Shown: positions 28,201 to 36,358, counted from the stretch's first letter. The stretch: DNA of 64,000 nt from Symsagittifera roscoffensis (GCF_963678635.1 NC_087066.1:9762723-9826722); one strand, 5' to 3'. The notes: a model not told the origin generated them from the letters alone. Numbers and translations: made by a program.

Positions 28201-30375
28201 ATTTAGTGAATATGCTTTTCGAACTAGTGTTTCGATTCGTACTGCTAATTGCTTGATGGTTTCGTTTGGTAATCTGCGAATTTCATTACATAAAACTCTT
28301 TGTTGTTGTTTGTTTCTTTCGGAGTCAAACATTTTTGAAAATTCCTGTGTAAACCTTTTCCAGTTTGATTTTATTTCTAGAGGTAGTACTGAAAACCATT
28401 TTTGGGCTGCGCCATCTAAGGTTGTTTGTATTAACGCTGTGCGTCGATGTATCCAGTTTTGATGTAGTGGCGTATTAATTGGTTCAGGTCCAATATTTAA
28501 AATCAGGTTTGCTGTTACTGCATTTAAATAATCTTCTACAGAGTATTCAGGGTCTGTTCCTGTGAAAACCATTAAAGGTTTGTTTGATGTTATTGATGAT
28601 CCACCCATAAGGTATGGATTCATTGTCATTTGTAATGATTCTGCTGCATTTGGCATTTGAGAAAAATTTGAAAGTTGGTTTCTTGTTATTTCATGTTGTT
28701 GGAGATAATATGGGAGTGGTATTTCATTTTGCATTTGTGATGGTTGATACGAGTGTGCAGTCATTGGATTTTGTTGTTGAATTGGTTGAAAAGATTGTGT
28801 ATTAATTAGATTTTGTTGTTGAATTGGTTGTTGATGTTGTGCATCTATTGGTTGTGGAGAAAAATTTCTATGATTTGTACGTGTTTTCTGTATTTCTTGT
28901 CTACGATATTCTTGAGTATTTGGTGCAAATATATCTGGTTGTAAGAAATCATCATCCGAGGATAAATAATCCATTTGATAAGATGTCTGTTTTTTATTTT
29001 TATTTTCTTGAAAAAATGGGTAATTTTCACTGTGATCCTGTGGAGGATTTGTTTGGAAATTTATTGAATTAGGTTGGGTCATTGGGTTATCCCAATTTCG
29101 AGATCTTGTATATTGGTTAAAATTTCTTTGTGGTTGATTATATGTTTTTGATGGATGTGTATAATTATAATTATGGTCTGTAAAGTTGTTTCTAGTGAAT
29201 GTTTTGCGTGTTTTTGATGGTATTGTCATGGGTCTGTATGTTTGGTAATCCATATGTGAATATTTAGGGGCAACCGAAGGTTTAACGGTTGATTGTAAGG
29301 TTACCTGTGTTTGTGAAGGATTTGTATTTCTTGGTGTTGTTAAATTTGGGCGTATTGGTGAAATACTTTGTTGTGTAGTTGTTGTGTGTACAATTTCTTC
29401 ATTTATGAAGTGTGATGGTGTCTGGATATCTTGTTGAGTAAGATTCCTAGTTCCATTGAGGTTTTCATTGTGTATGACTGTAGAGTTTAAACTATTATTT
29501 TGTGTATCGGGCAAAAATGTATTATAGTTTAATGGTGTTGCATCAATGGTGAATGGTATTACTTTTACATAATCTCTTATGTAAGATATCGTACTTATTG
29601 CTTGACTTGAGATTGATTGTGGGAAGCTTATAAATGCGGGATGAGACCATTCGGGGTCCCAAACATAATCTGATTGTTCTGTGATAGCGGTATCATCGTT
29701 CGAGTTTTGGGGTCTAAAATTTTTTCTTGCTTGTGCAATTAAATCAATATTGTGTGTGAAATAATCTATTATGAACCATGCCAAAATTTTTTGTAGATCG
29801 TGTTTTGTATGTTGTGAAACGTCGTCTTTCGTGAAATTTTCTTTAATGATGTTTAAATAACTAGAGAGTAGTGTGATTTCATGTCGTACTCTTAAATGTT
29901 TAGATGTTTCTGTCGGTGAGACATTTGTTATTGGGATTTCGTTTTCTAATATCGAAATATAACTATATATTATTGCGAAAACTTCATTGGTGAATATGGA
30001 GTTTGCTCTTTGTGAGTTATGATATTGGATGCTTTTTATATATTCTGAAAAAACTTTTGAAAATTCTAAATCAAGATCGTCTGTTTGAATTGTATATTTT
30101 CTATGATTATGGTTTGGTGAGGTGAATTCTATGGAGTAGATTCCATACTGTTGTGTTATGTTGCATATATCTTTTAAGTAGTGATCTATGATTTGTCTTT
30201 TGATTTTTACATCTGGGAACTCTGTTTTACATGGACTGATTCCGGGTTCAAATAAATTTAATAGTAAATTTTTGCAAAATATATGCTGTCCTCTATCAGT
30301 GGTTGCATCTACTATAAAAGGAAAGATTTCATCATCATCTGGGGTTTCGTCACCTGGGGTGTGCGTTGAGCTCAT
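22207..30375 (-). CDS. gag-pol: Gag-Pol polyprotein of giant element (single ORF)
   Basis: 2722 residues without frameshift or stop. Residues 1-590 are an unusually long N-terminal region, Gln/Asn/Pro-rich in its second half. Residues about 595-800 are the Ty3/gypsy capsid region (VFTGTDPEYSVEDYL; AAQKWFSVLP). Residues 842-855 are a CCHC knuckle (CNYCRRYGHSISEC). Residues 880-1100 form an Arg/Ser/Asn/Tyr repeat tract. The aspartic protease has DSG at 1229-1231. Reverse transcriptase has YLDD at 1737-1740. RNase H covers about 1870-1990 (CDASNFGIG; TDHKPI). Integrase has HHCC at about 2250-2290 and D2321, D2381, E2417, so a 35-residue D-E spacing. A GPY-type module (RKGPYQI) is near 2595. All catalytic residues are present, so it looks functional. 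Fusing Gag and Pol without recoding means their ratio must be set in another way. Confidence 0.97.
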   Translation of the reverse strand: MSSTHTPGDETPDDDEIFPFIVDATTDRGQHIFCKNLLLNLFEPGISPCKTEFPDVKIKRQIIDHYLKDICNITQQYGIYSIEFTSPNHNHRKYTIQTDDLDLEFSKVFSEYIKSIQYHNSQRANSIFTNEVFAIIYSYISILENEIPITNVSPTETSKHLRVRHEITLLSSYLNIIKENFTKDDVSQHTKHDLQKILAWFIIDYFTHNIDLIAQARKNFRPQNSNDDTAITEQSDYVWDPEWSHPAFISFPQSISSQAISTISYIRDYVKVIPFTIDATPLNYNTFLPDTQNNSLNSTVIHNENLNGTRNLTQQDIQTPSHFINEEIVHTTTTQQSISPIRPNLTTPRNTNPSQTQVTLQSTVKPSVAPKYSHMDYQTYRPMTIPSKTRKTFTRNNFTDHNYNYTHPSKTYNQPQRNFNQYTRSRNWDNPMTQPNSINFQTNPPQDHSENYPFFQENKNKKQTSYQMDYLSSDDDFLQPDIFAPNTQEYRRQEIQKTRTNHRNFSPQPIDAQHQQPIQQQNLINTQSFQPIQQQNPMTAHSYQPSQMQNEIPLPYYLQQHEITRNQLSNFSQMPNAAESLQMTMNPYLMGGSSITSNKPLMVFTGTDPEYSVEDYLNAVTANLILNIGPEPINTPLHQNWIHRRTALIQTTLDGAAQKWFSVLPLEIKSNWKRFTQEFSKMFDSERNKQQQRVLCNEIRRLPNETIKQLAVRIETLVRKAYSLNTHDYKNTKMTEILMMTLTPQLRKIAIKKRASHPSSIREPDLDFRKLVDKLEQAEITMKLEETENLKLQYVNRIETTPTNINNIQESETDLVEKITEILNIYEKNPNFKGKPSFKKWCNYCRRYGHSISECRQKQQDNQNKPQKYKEPNKSFYQYMKKDQNLPNKTVYSNNSSGKPLPNNTNYTRNQSPYNSSYRGRSPERRNTHNSSQNHYNRPNSRNNYSRSHSNTQRFVSRSNSQSRNNYYPNNQSRNSSYNRNRNYSYNRNRSYSNNRNQNYPNNQSRNNSYNRSNYNRPNNNYQNRSRNNSQNRHSSYNNRYRNYSQSPHRNSNNYNNSNNRHRSSTPKHQRHINQVQSNPETTSDPPGIDDTVTDTLQLNQINCTSSDSESDTENTLSINMIKVENDYESVIYEQPFSSHIYENQSEFLQNYYTTPINSTPTTQETNEINTTNQTNKNIKTKCLNTNHIYQNIQKEQPKEKIWTIPFLLESPRNKECQPPDLEIDFLIDSGAESNIINIPTWNEIKTLHPKLTPLETSSNLATAQGSTLINYGKIQLFLLPTRTMEQSKILNKPFKQIFHITDIKYNIIGIPFISKYIPTINILNSKILIKDKYTKTIETSLTFFQRLNKQPPFFSKFYPIFNQQRKHLKPLSGNIYNFSIKQVHQYDKEQNKQKFYMSDFEFKPIHKFFKITISSIKYLKNSNSDIISLHVYNNTPYQVTLPLGLLGYCETNATISPIHEKAYRVNNILQLLDICQSTILNEELSINNIISNENRNTDYFTKTPYFKPTFNISNYTEDQQKFLTMFNFQHSQITQDEFEKLAKQLIKYSSVYATSKFDVGKISSSLHLPLKPDAVFKKQRASKVPIHLHDKVNRLLDILEQYNIISPVNKEEQPKGNTFINPVIILAKGESLKIVLDARYLNSLIDESKCNWPIEPIQVILTKINGKYFTTADMNSAYNQMPLDEQSRRLTQFVIGNQQYEFNRLFYGISIGPAAFSAFMSKIFRPLILKKNAITYLDDVFMQSQTKEEMFNVLEQYHQILQNENLKAAPDKSHFFLTKVKFLGHNIERKTITPLKSRIDAIQKLQPPTNKKKIQEFLGMLNFLSKYVYKMQLYLRPFYNILRQQNNFEWNTEHQTRFEEIKKLLTEQISNTIPDSNQPFYAMCDASNFGIGAALLQSHNGTNKMNLISANSRLFTQAELRFSTLMRECTAIIYTLTEYEFLILGSKHPTVLFTDHKPIIFLFTQKSNPNHRVYRFQLILMKFPNLHIVWTAGKNLALPDTLSRNTPPELLTRKTTVEIPKNIKFYLAENETSPRLECKYAVKTDVEQSQINNLQHFPLYLDCQNNHYEVDLLGTSTFKPIPYSQWIKNNTQQKRTKQHPPKKDHFPLIEKENLTDKINLSGPQTNDSKYSINQVFDLHDPLDTIPLSKFEIENIFLPPTETITISTLKQYQNLDPIIRQLKSWHKYKTKPVKADSTILGNKTLLRYFRKFNNTTINENTDLLEYNLNESTVPCLPLSMILIAFNISHTQNIKGHSGSEKTYSNFIQNFYFPNAPIWIKVLCNDCIVCQLNKPYPNQKQIAQKQDFKGQSLYFNHRISFDTKGPISPSSEGNSYIMVIVDAFTHYVALNPVPHCNAYYAYTTLYEHWIAKFGLPEILVTDNGTEFINNEIITLCHLYNIKHKPRTSHAPWTNGLVEGMNRSLQEYLRCIINGNDTKYIEWSADVKLFPLAYNSQITTTLGMSPYEMVFNQKPRKPIMFTANSHKNAQGYCQPNKDSICYNLPLHTHDEDHFHHPQILKLASGTHTEWILNRDKKHNEIYQKITKKLLQRQNINEQINSRFTPASELKIGTFVLIPNFNTQKGISKKLQPLRKGPYQIIARPTDVTYKITDSNKKEIVQHRNNLLPYYPKEYALRELTQLYSFTGLKIIQNEPHLKNTEQNDNATKNNTQNHKESPKQRKNRKMTEQIIPQEQIDKSENRKQQDSEINHVKTIKYSSPNLKF

Positions 30376-30817
30376 TTTTTCGTTCGATGACTGTTAATAT
30401 GTAATTATTAATGTGTCGAATTGGTTGATTCCAATTGTATAAATGTACTGGTTTGTGTTTATACTGCTTTTTTATTCTTCTTTTTCCTCTTTTTGATGAA
30501 TTTGAAGTTGTTTCTGAGTCAGAAAAATATAATTGATCGTGAAGTGGGCAATTTTTATCTATTGATTCTTTTAGTTTGTAAAGTTCGTCTAAACTGTTGG
30601 TTTCTGATTCTGAAAATGCGTTTCGATTTTTTGAAAATCTTTTTCGTGTTATTTGTCTTTGTTTCGTTATTATTTTTCTTTTTAGTGTTTGTCGTTTTGT
30701 TCGAATGTATCCAACTGTTTGTGTATGAGGTGTGATTACAAGGTCGTATTTTTTGTTATCTATTTCACAATTGTGTAAAACGATTGTTTGTTTATTTCCT
30801 AGGTTTTTAAATGACAT
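30350..30817 (-). CDS. Giant element basic accessory protein ahead of Gag-Pol
   Basis: 155 residues starting MSFKNLGNKQTIVLHN. Residues about 40-65 are a dense basic stretch (KRQTLKRKIITKQRQITRKR), followed by a Ser/Asp/Glu-rich segment and a second basic cluster (SKRGKRRIKKQYKHK). This looks like a nuclear or RNA-binding protein. Its 3' end overlaps the Gag-Pol start by 26 nt in another frame. An arginine/lysine-rich product encoded before gag could act like the RNA-export or transactivating proteins of complex retroviruses, but that is inference from composition and position only. It is the first substantial ORF on the genomic RNA. Confidence 0.65.
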   Translation of the reverse strand: MSFKNLGNKQTIVLHNCEIDNKKYDLVITPHTQTVGYIRTKRQTLKRKIITKQRQITRKRFSKNRNAFSESETNSLDELYKLKESIDKNCPLHDQLYFSDSETTSNSSKRGKRRIKKQYKHKPVHLYNWNQPIRHINNYILTVIERKNELNAHPR

Positions 30818-31335
30818 AAGGTTTAGGATGACGGATGCAAAAGGTTGTTAAATGATTTCTATTTTCCTAAACTGTTAGTTCTTACGATTTTTTGGTTAGC
30901 TTAACCTGGGTCTATTTGTTCAGGGTTGGAGAGAAAAGTATATCGATTCCGAAGAATGATTTTTTACTTTCTCGTGGCTAGTATAAGCTAAGGTGTTAAC
31001 TTACTTAATCTTACTTAGGGGTAGTGATTGTGTTCAAGGGTTGGAGAATAGTAAATCGATCCACAAGGTTCAGGTATAATTAGAACGCGAGTAGTTCGTT
31101 AGATACTATTTTAAACTTACTAAGTCTAAGATTTATCCTGGGTCTGGTAAGAGGGGGGGTCAAGTGAAGGATGAATAACCGAAGTTCTTCACTGTTTATC
31201 CTAATTTGAATGATTAGTTTTGTTTAAAAATTTCTATTAGTCTTAGGTCTTTAGAAAGGGTTGGGTAGTGAATCGACGTTTGAGGTCGTTAGACACTAGT
31301 TAAGTGGGTGGGGGAGAACAAAGTTGTTCTTTTTG

Positions 31336-31360
31336 ATCCAAGGATAAGCCTTGATGATCA
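31336..31360 (-). repeat. Leader hairpin, copy 1
   Basis: 25 bp with sense stem CAAGG-CTTAT-CCTTG extended by GATC on both sides (AT bulge). Identical to 31395-31419. Confidence 0.7.
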
Positions 31361-31394
31361 AATTTGAAATTTAATTAAGTAGAAAATGATTTAA

Positions 31395-31419
31395 GATCCA
31401 AGGATAAGCCTTGATGATC
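31395..31419 (-). repeat. Leader hairpin, copy 2
   Basis: Exact second copy, 59 bp from the first. Identical paired hairpins in a retroelement leader suggest an RNA-level role such as packaging, dimerisation or protein binding. Confidence 0.7.
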
Positions 31420-31750
31420 TGGTTTTAAAATTAAGTGAATTTAAGTTTTAATAAAATTTTAAATGTGTGTAAAGGAAAGATTTAGTGTTTTGATGATATT
31501 AGTGGGTTTATGATTGCTGTTATGTTTTAGGTGATGAAGCTGGAACAACAGGATGATTTATGATTACTAACCATTTATTGTCATGCTACTAATTTTTATT
31601 TTTTATTTTTCAATAAATATTTTTCAAACATGTTTTGTATATTACTGCAGAGTTTTAGGAAAACGATCTTAGATCTTTTTATCAATCGTTATTGTATATT
31701 AATAATTTTGTTTAGCGCCTGAAATGATTTTGAAGATTAACTTCAAGGTT

Positions 31751-31984
31751 TTATGTTTGCAAATGAAAATCTAAATTCATTGCCAGTAGTATTCTAAATA
31801 TAAAAGTTTGTTCTGGTTTTTGCCTAACTATCATATAGCTATATGGCAAGTTTCTACTTTGTCGTATGTCGTCTCTGGTTCGAGGTCTTCTTCCAATTCC
31901 GGGTAGTTCTGTTATCGTTCGGAATATTGGCTCTGATCTATTGAGTCGTAGAGACATTTCGATTAAATTATTGTCGTATAACAT
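31751..31984 (-). CDS. Possible short leader ORF of giant element
   Basis: 77 residues starting MLYDNNLIEMSLRLNRSEP, with a basic centre (GRRPRTRDDIRQSR). It begins 70 nt downstream of the primer site. It may be an upstream ORF or chance; there is no homologue I know. Confidence 0.2.
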   Translation of the reverse strand: MLYDNNLIEMSLRLNRSEPIFRTITELPGIGRRPRTRDDIRQSRNLPYSYMIVRQKPEQTFIFRILLAMNLDFHLQT

Positions 31985-32051
31985 TTTGTAAATGTTTTTG
32001 TCTAATTTCTAATCTATTTTGGTTAATTCTAAGCTATTAAGGTCTTGTTCG

Positions 32052-32069
32052 AGACTTATGGTCGCACCA
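32052..32069 (-). promoter_or_regulatory. Primer binding site of giant element
   Basis: Two bases inside the 5' LTR the sense strand reads TGGTGCGACCATAAGTCT, then CGAAC. TGG complements the tRNA CCA end. The following CGACC and the T-loop-like CTCGAAC resemble the complement of a tRNA-Arg 3' half, but with small gaps, so the tRNA identity is uncertain. Confidence 0.6.
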
Positions 32070-32071
32070 GA

Positions 32072-32481
32072 TGAGTTATGTCTGGAGTGTATAACTCATA
32101 GAGTAATTTCGGATAGGGTACACCGTCTGCTCGTCACGCTATCTTATTTTCGGCCGGATAGATTCGTGCAACTTCTTAGTCTAATACCGATCCTAATCTT
32201 ACTCTTATACTATCTAGTCTCAGGTTGTTTAACTAGTCTCTGCTAGGCTCAATAGATCTAGGGTATACTGGTTTATTGCGGCTGCTGAAGTGCTCGGGAG
32301 AGTCCAACTAATTTCTAAGTTAAATTCAAATCTCTCTGGTGCTGAAATTACAAGTAACTTCAGCACTTACAAATAAGTGGGTTGTTAGTTAGATGGATCA
32401 TGATTGGTTAATATTAAATACTTTACATTGGTAAAATATCTAATTTATCCAATCATAAAATGTAGTTTAGATCAGGTTCCA
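32072..32481 (-). repeat. 5' LTR of giant element
   Basis: 410 bp, one difference from 13598-14007. As the promoter-bearing LTR it drives transcription leftwards. AATAAA at 32277-32272 and the palindrome at 32339-32366 are conserved. Confidence 0.95.
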
Positions 32482-32485
32482 GTAG
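32482..32485. repeat. Target-site duplication GTAG of giant element, right
   Basis: Matches 13594-13597. Confidence 0.85.
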
Positions 32486-32767
32486 AGGGACATTTTGGTT
32501 GAGTTTAGTCAGCAACTCTTGCTGGGAAAGGGAGACGCCATAGCTCAAGCCCTTGCCCTAACTCTATTACGCAAGTGATGTGGTTCCTGGCCTGAATCAG
32601 TCACTGGCTCTAATCGTTACTAAAAGCTTCAACATATTTCGAGGAAAAAAATAAATTCAATTCATGTTCTCTAATTTTTGATTCATTCAAATTAAATACG
32701 AAACTTTCAAGTTAATTAACCTCAGCAAATTAAACTCGTCATTTGTAAGCTTATCAAAGTTTGCTTT

Positions 32768-34280
32768 CTATCTGCAGCAAGTAGCGATATCAACAGCAAT
32801 GAACTCACCCTCTCTTCTGATTTTCAGATGGTAATAATCGACAAAATCAGAGGCGACGGCATTCTTGATTTGAAATCCCCCCTCAAATCTGGCAAACCCA
32901 TCTGGACAATCTGAGGTGTTCGTAGGCGCCCACATGCAATAGGATCCCTGGAACCACGAGGGAGAATCTCTGTACTTCTGAATTTTTTCCTTGATTGGTT
33001 CGAGAAAAGAGTCGAACGTTTTGCTGTCATTTTTCAAACTTTGGTTCTCGATAGCTGTATTGCTTTTCAACGTTTCTTTTAATGATTTCATAAGAGTTTC
33101 AGTTATTTTCGTCAGGTTATTAGGAACTTCGTTTTGAATAACTGTTAGATTTTTGTATTTTAAAATAAGTTGTCTTTTTTCGTCGAGTTCTTTTTTGAAG
33201 ATAGTTTCTGCATTTTCTGGTGTCAAAAAAGGATTTAAACTTCGGATGTCTGAAATCAAACTCAACGGAACCGAAAGTTTGGACTCCATTTCTGTGAACT
33301 GAATAGCATGCGTAGCTTCAGCAGCTAGCTGAATTATGTCGGCTAGATTTATTTTGTACAAAGTTATTGGTTTCATAACAATTCTACCGTTTTCTAATTT
33401 GGTGAAAGTTTCATTCTCGTTTAGAAATTCACTAGTGTTTTTCAATTCATGGCCAAAATCATAAAGTTTATCTACACCATGATCGGCTGCTATAACTGAC
33501 CATACAATTTCATTGATTGTTTTATTCGGATTATGATCTGAACTATTAAATGTATATTTTGCTTGATCTTTTATTTTTTCATTGATGGCTCTGGTTAGTT
33601 TATCTGGCCTTGACCAAGATGGTTGCCAATACACTGAATTCCACTCCTGGTTGTCAAATGTTTCTGACGTAACAGGATCTTGCTTGAGATTTTCTTCAAA
33701 TATTTCACGTACTTTAATGTGATCGTTTGACGTAGTGGAACCATCAAAAACGTTGTTTCTAAAAATGGTTAAAATTATTTCTGAAGAAAATCTTTTGATG
33801 TCTTTTAGAGCTAGGAAGCGAATATTTTGCTGCGCATTTCTCAATCTTTTCAATTCCTTGACTATCTCACAACTTTCAAACATTTTTTCTGTTATTGAAA
33901 TTTTTTGTCTTGATTTTTTCAGCTCTGGGGCTGAGAATTCTAAATCGAACAATTCCTCCTGATTGGTGTTGATTTTCAGAATAGTTTCCAGATGTTTGCA
34001 GCTGTTTTCATTTTTGCTCTGAATGACGATTGCAATGATTTTGGACAATTTGTTTTTCGTGATCCAGTGACTTTCAAGGTTGTAATTTTTCGAGAAAACT
34101 ACCATATTTGGACGCCAACTGAGCTTAATTTTATCGAAAGGCAACAGCTCTAGGTCTCTTTGATTGACCCCGCGAGTGAAACTCTTCTTCACTAAGAGAT
34201 CCAAAACTGCCTTTTTTGCTTCTTCTGTAATAAGGAGGACGTCAAATCTTACTTCATCTCTGTCAGTCAGCAAGTTATAC
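32768..34280 (-). CDS. Secreted ApeC-like family protein 1, exon 2
   Basis: Exon 2 of a 589-residue protein; exon 1 is 37638-37894. The acceptor is TTTATTTTGAG/G at 34281: with the donor at 37637 it restores AGG (Arg) and gives RYNLLTDRDEVRFDV, aligning residue for residue with WRLNNLEGRPEVTFDL of the paralogue at 47868. The middle carries the family motif WNSVYWQPSWSRPDKL, then coiled-coil-like helices. The last 70 residues have the pattern FQGSYCMWAP..C..GF...GG....TCCR, resembling the apextrin C-terminal domain. That domain is known from secreted invertebrate immunity and matrix proteins that bind microbial surfaces. Function here is unknown. The giant element lies 283 bp past the stop, in the same orientation. 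Confidence 0.75.
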
Positions 34281-36145
34281 CTCAAAATAAACGTATCGCT
34301 CAAAACTTACTTCATAGCTTGCAGTGGGAAACTCCCCGGTTATAAAAAAAACTGTCTCCATTTGTTTCGGACTGAAGTTTTCTTAAATATCCAACAGACT
34401 GTGGGAAAATGTCACAGTACGCAGATAAATCAAAAAGTTCAGGTGTTTTTTCTTTTTAAAACTTTTATCTGCAAAACTTTTGAAAGTGTTTGAATTTCGA
34501 AAAACAAATTTTAATGAACTTTTTGATGAAGTTATTCCAATCTGAAAAAAAAAACACATGATCAATTGGCTCACTTTTTATTTCGCTGATAAATGTCAAT
34601 TTTGACATCCAGGTTGGAAATAGCAGTCATTCACAATTTTTGCGCCATTTGCAATTGCGTTATTCGAGGGCATAATTAGTCTTAATTTTTTCAAATTAAT
34701 TTCAATCGGACTTAAAAAATTATTCAAGTTCATACCACAATGAATTTTTTGGCGTGATGACAATTCAAGACTTTTTCTTGAAAAAAAATTAAAAAACTAA
34801 AGAGAGCTGTTTAAAAGTCTTCACTAAGATCACTGACATTTAATGAATGATTTTTTAATGATGCAGAAAAGAAAGCTTAAAATTTGTGCTCAGGTCAACC
34901 CTTAGAAGTGTGAAGGATTTATAGCCCAGTATTTTTGGTTCGGGGAGGCCAAAATAGAGAGAGAGAGAGAGAAAGAGCTTTTATTTTTTTTTAATTGGAG
35001 CGGAATTGATAGAAAAAATTTTTCTTGGGTTGTTTGGGTAGGAGATATCTGAAACGGCTGTATCTTTTACTTAATGTTTTTTTACAAGATTTTGAGATGA
35101 CCTTTGAGACCAACCCAGTTTTGCAAGGTTACTGATGCATGCCAAAAGAGCTTGCTGTGATCTTACAGTTCTTGGAAAGTAAGCTCTAAAAGATTTTTGC
35201 AAGAAACGCTGCATGAAATTATACATCTGCATTTTTACATGTGACAAAAATGCAAAATTGTGCATATTATTGAATAGTGTTTTGCAGATTAATAAATTTC
35301 CGGTTTTTTTATAGGAGCAAAACTCTAGCAGATGCATAGAAAACACGCACATAAAATTTTAATGAAATGTTTCCAGTCCTGAGACGGATAAAAAAACATG
35401 GTAAGTTGCGTGAAAGCACGGAAATCCAGTTTTTAAAGTTTGTGTCGTACAGGCGATTTGTATGAGTATTCTGGTATTGGTATCTATTCTGCTTCTGGTA
35501 AAAGTCTCCCACTTAAGAAGCAAAGCAAGGTTGGCGAATATAAACCTATAACAACTGTTCTTCAGCATAAACTTAAGACAAGAGATATAAATTCAGAACA
35601 TGGCTCCTAAATACTTCGCTGGTGTCGTGAAAGTCACTTGAATACTTTGACCTGCAAGGCCGAACATGAGAGCTCGCTCTAATTAAATGAGGATGTATAA
35701 ATTCATGATTATAGATATGTATATAGTTTATAAAGGTAATCGCAGTTATATATCCGGACGGATAACAGGGATTATGATAAGCTATCAAGTAATTGATTGT
35801 TTCTTAGATCATAATCACTGTTTTTCATGCTTAATAATTTGTTTATACTAAAATAATAAGGAAAAATTGCTAATGTTCTTTTCATACTTGAATAGTAGGG
35901 AAAAATTGCATGCTCAAAAACATCGAACAGAACTATTTCGATAAAATTTTAAGACAATTTAGGGTAAACAAAATCTTTACATAGCGAATATTTTACAAGA
36001 AATTGGCACGTTTTCCATTCTCAGCTGAAACAAAAAAATAAAAAAAAATTATAAAACTTTTGCGGAACTAGCAAGATTTTGAATTTTGGGTCAAAAATCA
36101 GAAGAATTCAAACTATGCCAAATTTTTTCACAAAGCTCTTTTCAT

Positions 36146-36358
36146 GGCTCTTTTCCAGTCCCCCCTTTCAAATTCAATTTTGAAAAGCTTATTTAACCTT
36201 GTCATAATGCAATGAAATTTGGCGTGGTGAACAAATCGACAATTCTGAACAAATTTGTTCTTCATACATTACAGCGTAACGTCACGCATTTAGCCATAAT
36301 AACAATTTAAAAAAACATAAAACTCGGTGGTTTAAAAGGGGGGGACTGGAAAAGGGCC
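36146..36358. mobile_element. MITE-like foldback element
   Basis: 213 bp with inverted ends GGCTCTTTTCCAGTCCCCCC and GGGGGGGACTGGAAAAGGGCC, about 20 bp with few mismatches. No clear target duplication. Terminal bases resemble those of the hAT-type MITEs at 37195 and 38292. Confidence 0.6.

Larger units (their letters stand above)
30818..32051 (-). other. Giant element 5' leader
   Basis: About 1.2 kb between primer site and first large ORF. It contains three related copies of a GGGTTGG...ATCGA motif (about 30921-30953, 31033-31067, 31253-31280), two identical 25-bp hairpin sequences (31336-31360, 31395-31419), and several sense-strand GTAAG(T/A) donors near 31003-31020 and 31124-31130. The donors could feed spliced mRNAs for env and the ATG-less frames. 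Packaging and dimerisation signals are expected in such a leader. Confidence 0.55.
13598..32481 (-). mobile_element. Giant complex LTR retroelement with Gag-Pol, Env-like and accessory genes
   Basis: 410-bp LTRs at 13598-14007 and 32072-32481 (TGAGTTATG to GGTTCCA on the plus strand) show one difference, A/C in GGTATMCTGG. They are flanked by GTAG on both sides, so the 18,884-bp interval is one recent insertion. All long reading frames inside are on the minus strand. In order these are a 155-aa basic protein, Gag-Pol (2722 aa), two small hydrophobic proteins, a 377-codon ATG-less frame, Env-like (872 aa), a Pro/Ser-rich protein, and a two-part C-terminal frame. The sense strand is conspicuously A/C-rich and G-poor throughout. 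Pol is Metaviridae (Ty3/gypsy) by domain order and GPY motif. The size is about two to three times that of usual gypsy elements. The long ORFs are intact, so it may be or recently have been active or infectious in its host. Confidence 0.95.

Noticed and set aside
22220-30397. Numerous plus-strand frames (for example 25337-25615, 26493-26840, 27519-27863) opposite Gag-Pol
   Set aside because: Antisense shadows of the Gag-Pol ORF; Cys/Phe/Val-rich composition is what the complement of A/C-rich codons gives.
36146-36358. Treating this foldback as a third full copy of the hAT-type MITE
   Set aside because: Only the terminal ~10 bp agree; the interior differs and no 8-bp duplication is present, so it is kept as a separate MITE-like element.
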